Positions 13,904 to 19,272 of a stretch of 22,087 bases of DNA are shown one piece after another. The notes under the pieces are model-generated. The model was not told where the DNA came from, did no database searches, and saw only the letters and a list, made by a program, of their open reading frames with translations. The translations under genes and the position numbers were made by a program. How positions within the stretch are numbered: the first letter of the stretch is position 1; each line of letters starts with the position of its first letter. This stretch comes from CAYTGR01 sp964437445 (GTDB lineage Bacteria; Chloroflexota; Anaerolineae; B4-G1; SLSP01). The DNA lies in assembly GCA_964437445.1 (NCBI GenBank), contig CAYTGR010000063.1:1-22087 (forward strand), given 5' to 3'.

Positions 13904-13940
13904 CTTCTCTGCATTGAGAAGGGTTGTCTCCTTTTTGTTT
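13891..13940 (+). terminator. Riboswitch expression-platform terminator
   Basis: A 19-bp stem of 13891-13909 with 13916-13934 (two G-U pairs, 6-nt loop), followed by TTGTTT. Its 5' arm contains GGAGGC, the 3' strand of riboswitch P1, so P1 and terminator exclude each other. Ligand-stabilised P1 should therefore switch expression on. Confidence 0.85.
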
Positions 13941-14000
13941 GCTGGCTCAACTCGTCGGTATCTTCGCTTTACCATACACTGCCAGTACCGCAGGTCTGTT

Positions 14001-14016
14001 CCGGGAATGTTCCCGG
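14001..14016. promoter_or_regulatory. Palindrome in the aor leader
   Basis: CCGGGAA-TG-TTCCCGG, an almost perfect palindrome between the riboswitch terminator and the aor ribosome-binding site (AAGGAG near 14050). It may be a protein site; the loop is too short for a good RNA hairpin. Confidence 0.35.
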
Positions 14017-14061
14017 GTGTAAGCCCATAGATTCTAAATCTTTTAGCGAAAGGAGAGAGTT

Positions 14062-15683
14062 ATGTGGATTATTCGCCTGAACATGACCGACCGCTCGTAC
14101 CGGCTGGAGGAGGTACCGGCCGCCTACCGTGAGCTCGGGGGCCGTGGCCTGACCTCTACCATCATCTACGATGAGGTGGACCCTCGCTGCCATCCGCTGG
14201 GACCGAACAACAAGCTGGTCCTCGCGCCCGGCATCCTCACCGGCACCAGCGCCCCGACCTCCAGCCGGCTCTCAGTGGGGGCCAAGTCGCCCCTGACCGG
14301 CGGGATCAAAGAATCTAACGCCGGCTCGCCCCTTGCGCCGGCCATCGCTAAGATGCGCATCAAGGCGATCATTGTGGAGGGCAAGCCCGCCGAAGCCGGC
14401 CACTACTGGCTGGTCCGGCTCTTCTGGGATGGCGCAAAGCCTGGCGTGGAGTTTTTCCCCGCCGACGAGTACGCGGGCCGCAGTCTCTTTGATACTTATC
14501 CTGAAGTGTATGCCCGTTTCGGCCTGCGCGTCCACGTCGCCGGCATCGGCACGGCGGGCGAATTTGGCTATGCCAACTCCGGCGTTTGCTTTGACGACAT
14601 GCACCGCCGTCCCACCCGCTACTCCGGCCGCGGCGGCCTGGGCGCGGTGATGGGCAGCAAGGGGCTGAAGTTCATCGTGGTGGATGCCGAGGGCGCGCCG
14701 GGTGTGGAGTACGCCGACCAGGAGGCCTTCAAAGTCGGCTCCAGGAAGATGTTGGAGGCACTGCGGACGCACGCGATTACCAAGCCCCAGGGCACGCTCA
14801 ACACCTATGGGACGGCCGCGCTGATCAACGTCCTGAACGAGGCGGGCGGCCTGCCGACCCGCAGCTTCCGCAGCGGGCGCTTTGAGGGCGCGCCCCGCAT
14901 TGCCGGCGAAGCGATCTTTGAGACCAACCGCCGCCGGCTGGGCAAGGAGCTCTACAACCATGCCTGTAGCCCCGGCTGCGTTATCCAATGCTCCAACACG
15001 CTCTACGACGAGCAGGGCAACGAAATCGCCTCCTGTGTGGAGTACGAATCCGACTGGTCGCTGGGCGCCAACTGCGGCATTGACGACCTGGATGCCATCG
15101 GCAAGATGGTGCAGCTCTGCAACGCTTACGGCGTGGATACCATTGAGACCGGCGTCTGCATCGGCGTGGCGATGGACTCCGGCGTCCTGCCGTTCGGCGA
15201 TGCCCAGGGGGCCATCGGCCTGATTGAGGAGATGGGCAAGGGGACCCCCCTGGGCCGGATTTTGGGCGGCGGCACGGCCTTTGTGGCCAAAGCCTTTGGC
15301 AACCCGCGTGTCCCGGCGGTCAAGGGCCAGGGGATGCCTGCCTACGAGCCGCGCGCCGTCAAGGGCATCGGTATCACCTATGCAACCTCCACGATGGGGG
15401 CCGATCACACTGCCGGCTACACCATCGCGCCGGAGATCCTTAGCGTTGGCGGCAAGTCGGACCCGCTGAAGACCGAATCCGCCAAAGCCGATCTGAGCCG
15501 CGCTTTCCAGGAGACCACCGCCTTCATTGATTCCACCGGCCACTGCCTCTTTATCGCTTTTGCCATTTTGGACATCCCCAGCGGGTACGAAGGCATGGTG
15601 GAGGAAGTCAATGGGGTCCTCGGCCTGCACCTGGTCAATGAGGATGTGCTGCGCATCGGCGCGGAGATCCTGCGCCGGGAGCG
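14062..15683 (+). CDS. Aldehyde:ferredoxin oxidoreductase family protein, 3' end in gap
   Basis: 541 residues are visible of an expected ~600-620. AOR-family enzymes use tungsten (or Mo) bis-pterin and a [4Fe-4S] cluster to oxidise aldehydes with ferredoxin. The N-terminal domain starts MWIIRLNMTDRSY and carries ELGGRGLTSTIIYDEV, KLVLAPGILTGTSAPTSSR and SVGAKSPLTGGIKESNAGS. Cluster ligands are C302, C306 and C310 in ACSPGCVIQC, a CxxxCxxxC spacing (P. furiosus AOR has CxxCxxxC), with C495 in DSTGHC (D490-C495), near-identical in position to the archaeal enzyme. Start: AGGAG 6 nt before the ATG. The last ~60-80 residues and stop fall in the 100-N gap, so the gap is probably larger than drawn. 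It is controlled by the upstream riboswitch. The physiological aldehyde is unknown. Confidence 0.93.
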
Positions 15684-15783
15684 NNNNNNNNNNNNNNNNN
15701 NNNNNNNNNNNNNNNNNNNNNNNNNNNNNNNNNNNNNNNNNNNNNNNNNNNNNNNNNNNNNNNNNNNNNNNNNNNNNNNNNNN
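15684..15783. other. Assembly gap (100 N), real
   Basis: Unlike the gap at 12427, the flanks share no repeat. The C-terminal ~60-80 codons of the oxidoreductase are missing, and sequence resumes in a heptamer satellite (CTGCTCT CTGCTCA at 15785-15798), a likely cause of the break. Confidence 0.85.
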
Positions 15784-15840
15784 GCTGCTCTCTGCTCACT
15801 CCTTAACCGGTTTCTATTTTCGGAGGAGGGAGCCCGATCA

Positions 15841-16083
15841 ATGTGGGTCAAGGTTAAACTGTATGCTACCTTACGGCAACATGCCCCGGTGGAGACGGAG
15901 CCGGGACAGCCGTTTGCCGTGGAATTGCCGGAGGCCAGCACGGTCGCCGATCTCATCCGGCAATTGAATCTCCCTCCCCACGAGGTCAAGGTCGCTTTTG
16001 TGAACGGGCGCGCCCAACCGGAGACCTTTGTCCTGCCGGCGGAGGCTGACGTGGGGATTTTCCCCCCGGTAGGAGGTGGTTGA
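15841..16083 (+). CDS. MoaD/ThiS-family sulfur carrier protein, 80 aa
   Basis: A small beta-grasp protein. It begins MWVKVKLYATLRQHAP, has the LPEASTVADLIRQLNLP helix region, VAFVNGRAQPE, and ends FPPVGGG, giving the C-terminal Gly-Gly used for adenylation and thiocarboxylation. Such carriers give sulfur to molybdopterin (MoaD) and occur next to AOR genes, where they are thought to serve tungsten-pterin assembly. AGGAGG (15824-15829) precedes the ATG. The stop overlaps the next start by one base (TGATG at 16081-16085), so the pair is coupled. It is probably co-transcribed with the oxidoreductase across the gap. Confidence 0.88.
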   Translation: MWVKVKLYATLRQHAPVETEPGQPFAVELPEASTVADLIRQLNLPPHEVKVAFVNGRAQPETFVLPAEADVGIFPPVGGG

Positions 16084-16442
16084 TGCGCGTGGAGGTCTGG
16101 CTCTATGGGCCGTTGGCCCGTTACGGTGGCCGCGACGATAACATCTTCGCCCAGGTTACCCCCGACTTGCGCGCAGGGAGTACCTTGAGCGACCTGCTGG
16201 CCCAATTGGGGTTGCCCACCGCAGAACGGGGCATCACGTTTATCAACGGCCAGCTGAGTGCCATGCCCGGCCTGCAACCCGACCTGGACCATCCTCTGGC
16301 GGAAGGCGACCGGGTCTCTTTCTTTCACCTCAAAAGTATGTGGCCGTTCCAATACCGCCACGGCGTCGCCATGACGGATGAGATGCAAAGTACGCTGACC
16401 CGGCGGGAAGACCACGGCCTGCGCTCGCGGTTTGATACGTGA
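16083..16442 (+). CDS. MoaD/ThiS-like protein with C-terminal extension, 119 aa
   Basis: Residues 1-80 follow the beta-grasp pattern of the preceding gene (MRVEVWLYGPLARYGG, GSTLSDLLAQLGLP, ITFINGQLSAMPGLQPDLDHPLAEGDRVSFF), but the fold runs on into SFFHLKSMWPFQYRHG instead of ending in Gly-Gly. About 35 more residues follow (to RSRFDT). Without the C-terminal GG it cannot act as a normal sulfur carrier. A docking or chaperone-like role with the oxidoreductase or its cofactor is an inference. AGGAGG (16071-16076) lies 6 nt before the ATG; an upstream TTG codon in frame is less likely. It converges on the GH31 gene with a 9-bp gap. Confidence 0.8.
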   Translation: MRVEVWLYGPLARYGGRDDNIFAQVTPDLRAGSTLSDLLAQLGLPTAERGITFINGQLSAMPGLQPDLDHPLAEGDRVSFFHLKSMWPFQYRHGVAMTDEMQSTLTRREDHGLRSRFDT

Positions 16443-16451
16443 GACGGGCCG

Positions 16452-18716
16452 TCACGCTGGCGCTGGCAATAATCCCTCTGCTTGTAAGTTGGCGACCAGC
16501 TCCGCGCCCACGGCGGAGCCGGCCCGATAGAAAATCCCCGGCTGGCCTAACGGGGCCGCTACTGTGACCCGTGTTCCCCGCTCGGATGTGCCGTAGCGTT
16601 GCCCGGTCCAGAGGTGATCCCATTCCCCGGCGGGCAAATAGACCGTTACCCGGCGGCGGCCCGGGTCTAACACCGGCGCGACCAGCAGCTCGCTCCCCAG
16701 CAGGAACTCCTGGTACGAGAGGTCGTAGACGCGCGGGTCGTCGGGGTAATGGATGAAGAGATGGCGGGCCACCGGCAACCCGGTCTCCGCCGCCTCCTGG
16801 ACCAGCTGCTTGCGGTAGAAGGCCCAGGCGCGGTATAGCCTGGCGCAGCGGGCCAGCTGCTGTAAGCTCTCCTCATCGCTGTAGACCTGCGCGTTGTCGG
16901 CCGGCCGGCTGCCCTCGTGGGTGCGCAGCACGACACTGAGCGCGCCCAGCTCCAGCCAGCGCCAGAGCAATTCCCGGCTGCGGCGGTACCGCAACGGTCC
17001 GGCGCGCAGGGCCGTGAAGCCGCCGCAGTCGCTATGGTTGAGGCTGAAGCCGGAGAGTCCCCCGCTCAGCAATCCCGTCACCGCCGATTTGATCCCGTCG
17101 TGGCGATCCCAGCTCACCAGCTGGTCGCCGAGCCACTGGAGCGTCGTCAGGCCCGGGCTCTGGCGGTAGCCCGCGCGGGTGAAAAAGACCAGCTCCGCGC
17201 CGCGCCCGGTCTCCTCAATGGCCTCGCGGTTCAGTTGGGCCCAGGCTTCGGGGTAGCGGTTGTGGAAGCGGGCGGCCGGTTCGCCGGAGAAGAGCCGGGC
17301 CTCGTAGGGCAGCGCCTCGCCGTAATCGGCCATCCAGCCGGCAACGCCGGTGGCGAGGAGCTCGTCGTGGATCAGTTGTTTGATCCAGGCCCAGGCCGCC
17401 GGGTTGGTCAGATCCAGCAGCCCGGCGCAGAAGGTGCTGTTTTGCAGCAGGCAGGGGCGGCCCACCGCGTCGCGCACCAATAGCCCCTGCGCTTCGGCCT
17501 CGCGGAAGAGGTTGCGGCGATGGGTGGGCTTGCCGGCCACGTCGGTGACGAAAGGGTTGAGGTAGGTGAGGACCCGGATTCCCTGCGCGGCCAGTTCGGC
17601 GACCCAGGAGTCCCATTCAGGATAGCGCTCCCTGTCCAGTTCCCAGTTCCACCAGAGTTGCTGGCCCAACGGTGTGGTGCGTGGCCCCACCCAATCCTGG
17701 AGCCAGAGCGCGGCAACCGGCGCTCCGTGGGCCTGGATCTGCGCCAGGCGCTCGCGCACACACGCCGTCCCCCCTTGCAGTCCTAAAATCGCCCCCCCGT
17801 GCACCCAATCCGGCAGCGGGCGCATCCGCCCGGCACAGGCGGTATACTCGCGGATCAGGTCGGCCGGCGTCTCCCCGTAGAGGATCCGCCCGGCCGCCCG
17901 CGCGGCCCACAACTCCACCTGGATCCGGTCGGACCGGCGCAGATCAAAGGCCGCGTATTCGTAAGTCTCCAGAAAGAGCGAGCGGAGCCGGCTGGTGATA
18001 TAGTGCGGGACGCCGGCGTAGGTGGTGTGCCAGGCCCCGCCGGCCCGCGCCACCAGATTGACCAGGAAGGTGACCGGCTGCGCTCCGCGCCCGATGCCCT
18101 GTTCTGAGACAAAGAGCGGTACCCGGCGGCCCTTGAGATTGAAAAAGGTGAATTGCTCGCCGAAGCCGAAGATGCGCTCGGCCGGCTCCGAGGCGCAGGT
18201 GAGGTAGAGGCGGTTGTAGCGGAGGTTATCGACTGTGACCTCAAAGCGCAGCTGGGCGGGCGCGACCGCCGTCAGGGTGAAGCGGTAGCGTACCTTAGTC
18301 TGGCCGGCCTTGCCCCGCCCTGTCAACACGCCGGCTAACGTCAGCGAATCTCCCCCCACCGTGAGCGGAGCGAGCGTTTGTTCGGTGGCGAGCTCGCGCA
18401 CGCGGTCGCGGAAGAAAAACAGGCCGCGCGCTTCGGTGACGGTCTCCCGTCCCTGGCCGGCGGCGAGGAAGCTGCGCCCTGGCAGCGTGGCCCAGAGCAC
18501 CCGGTCGGGCCGGGCCTGGTGGCAAAGGGTGAGCCGGCCCCCTCCTGCCGGATCCCAGGCGATGAGGAACTGGCCGATCTGCCAGGTGGCCGCGGGCAGC
18601 GCGGCCGGGTTGAAGTGTAACCGCCCGCCTGGCTGGCGGGGCCGGCGCCGCCCCAGGTACAGCCCGCCGAGCAGCACCAGGACGAGCAACGTCGCCGGAA
18701 TCAGATAGCTGGCCAT
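16452..18716 (-). CDS. Glycoside hydrolase family 31, sulfoquinovosidase-like, membrane-anchored
   Basis: A 754-aa GH31 enzyme. An N-terminal helix (about 4-21) is followed by GRRRPRQ, so by the positive-inside rule the catalytic part would face the cytoplasm. A beta-sandwich follows (about 35-290, RIFGFGEQFTFFNLKGRRVPLFVSEQGIGR at 181-210), then the TIM barrel. Nucleophile D464 in GWMADYGEALP and acid/base D531 in QWLGDQLVSW are both present. The sequence tracks E. coli YihQ sulfoquinovosidase closely (LGLQGGT, LWLQDWVG, HSDCGG). Compared from memory with YihQ pocket residues, Q314, Q340 and W356 are kept, but R301 corresponds to Q353 and Y508 to F567. Substrate may therefore differ from sulfoquinovosides. 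GGGAG lies only 3 nt before the ATG, a tight site. Single gene, no sulfoglycolysis neighbours. Confidence 0.9.
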   Translation of the reverse strand: MASYLIPATLLVLVLLGGLYLGRRRPRQPGGRLHFNPAALPAATWQIGQFLIAWDPAGGGRLTLCHQARPDRVLWATLPGRSFLAAGQGRETVTEARGLFFFRDRVRELATEQTLAPLTVGGDSLTLAGVLTGRGKAGQTKVRYRFTLTAVAPAQLRFEVTVDNLRYNRLYLTCASEPAERIFGFGEQFTFFNLKGRRVPLFVSEQGIGRGAQPVTFLVNLVARAGGAWHTTYAGVPHYITSRLRSLFLETYEYAAFDLRRSDRIQVELWAARAAGRILYGETPADLIREYTACAGRMRPLPDWVHGGAILGLQGGTACVRERLAQIQAHGAPVAALWLQDWVGPRTTPLGQQLWWNWELDRERYPEWDSWVAELAAQGIRVLTYLNPFVTDVAGKPTHRRNLFREAEAQGLLVRDAVGRPCLLQNSTFCAGLLDLTNPAAWAWIKQLIHDELLATGVAGWMADYGEALPYEARLFSGEPAARFHNRYPEAWAQLNREAIEETGRGAELVFFTRAGYRQSPGLTTLQWLGDQLVSWDRHDGIKSAVTGLLSGGLSGFSLNHSDCGGFTALRAGPLRYRRSRELLWRWLELGALSVVLRTHEGSRPADNAQVYSDEESLQQLARCARLYRAWAFYRKQLVQEAAETGLPVARHLFIHYPDDPRVYDLSYQEFLLGSELLVAPVLDPGRRRVTVYLPAGEWDHLWTGQRYGTSERGTRVTVAAPLGQPGIFYRAGSAVGAELVANLQAEGLLPAPA

Positions 18717-18920
18717 CGTCTCCCCTCTGCGGAAATTCCCCTGCCGGGAGCTCCCTGGGCCGGGCCGCCCGCAACCAGGACGGCCTGGAGCCAGGTTCAG
18801 CCGGTCTGCCGCAAGATTGTAACCCCATTGCCGGTAAAACGGAAGCTGGCCTCATCCGGGCGCGTGGCAGTGGCCCGGCGCGGTGGGGGGCTTTAGGGGG
18901 GAGCAAAACACTCCTTGGGT
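18717..18920. other. Upstream region of the GH31 gene
   Basis: No gene seen. Open frames here are extensions of the frame opposite GH31. A weak minus-strand -10-like box (TACAAT, complement at 18816-18821) has no good -35 partner. A palindrome GGGAGCTCCC lies near 18745. Confidence 0.4.
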
Positions 18921-19016
18921 GAATCCACGAATCCACGAATGCACGAATCCACGAATCCACGAATGCACGAATCCACGAATGCACGAATCCACGAATCCAC
19001 GAATGCACGAATCCAC
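18921..19016. repeat. Octamer satellite, 12 units
   Basis: Twelve perfect 8-bp units of GAATSCAC (GAATCCAC or GAATGCAC in the order C,C,G,C,C,G,C,G,C,C,G,C). Translated on the minus strand it would give a WIRGFVDS-type repeat, but no gene there has other support. A hairpin GAATGCCC-TTTG-GGGCATTC follows at 19020-19039. Confidence 0.92.
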
Positions 19017-19039
19017 GACGAATGCCCTTTGGGGCATTC

Positions 19040-19272
19040 TACATGATCATTTCTTTATCCTCATCATCCTCATCTCTTTCACAGCTTGATTTTGCTATCA
19101 CATACCTCCCATGAAAGCCGGATTTACAGAGGTTATAGAGTTGTGTACGCAAATCCGAAATCTAACATCCCCAATCCGAAATCTGACATCCCCAATCCGA
19201 AATTAGCTCTGGCGGGCGGGGCCATCAGAAAAAGTATCAGGCGCAAGTTCAGTTGGTGAAGATCGGGAGCAA
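19040..19272. other. Non-coding region between satellite and CRISPR array
   Basis: Contains a 21-bp tandem repeat (19152-19204, AATCCGAAATCT then AACATCCCC or GACATCCCC, 2.5 copies). No cas gene and no clear leader is seen. If the array is transcribed leftward this is its trailer side. Confidence 0.5.
19152..19204. repeat. 21-bp tandem repeat, 2.5 copies
   Basis: Units at 19152-19172 and 19173-19193 differ at one base (TAACATC versus TGACATC), and a partial third copy runs to 19204. Confidence 0.85.

Noticed and set aside
14272..15630. 452-codon minus-strand frame opposite the oxidoreductase
   Set aside because: Mirror frame of a clearly conserved enzyme.
18852..19037. Repeat protein encoded by the octamer satellite (WIRGFVDS-like)
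   Set aside because: No ribosome-binding site or non-repeat domain. It is an 8-bp satellite, so open frames arise by chance.
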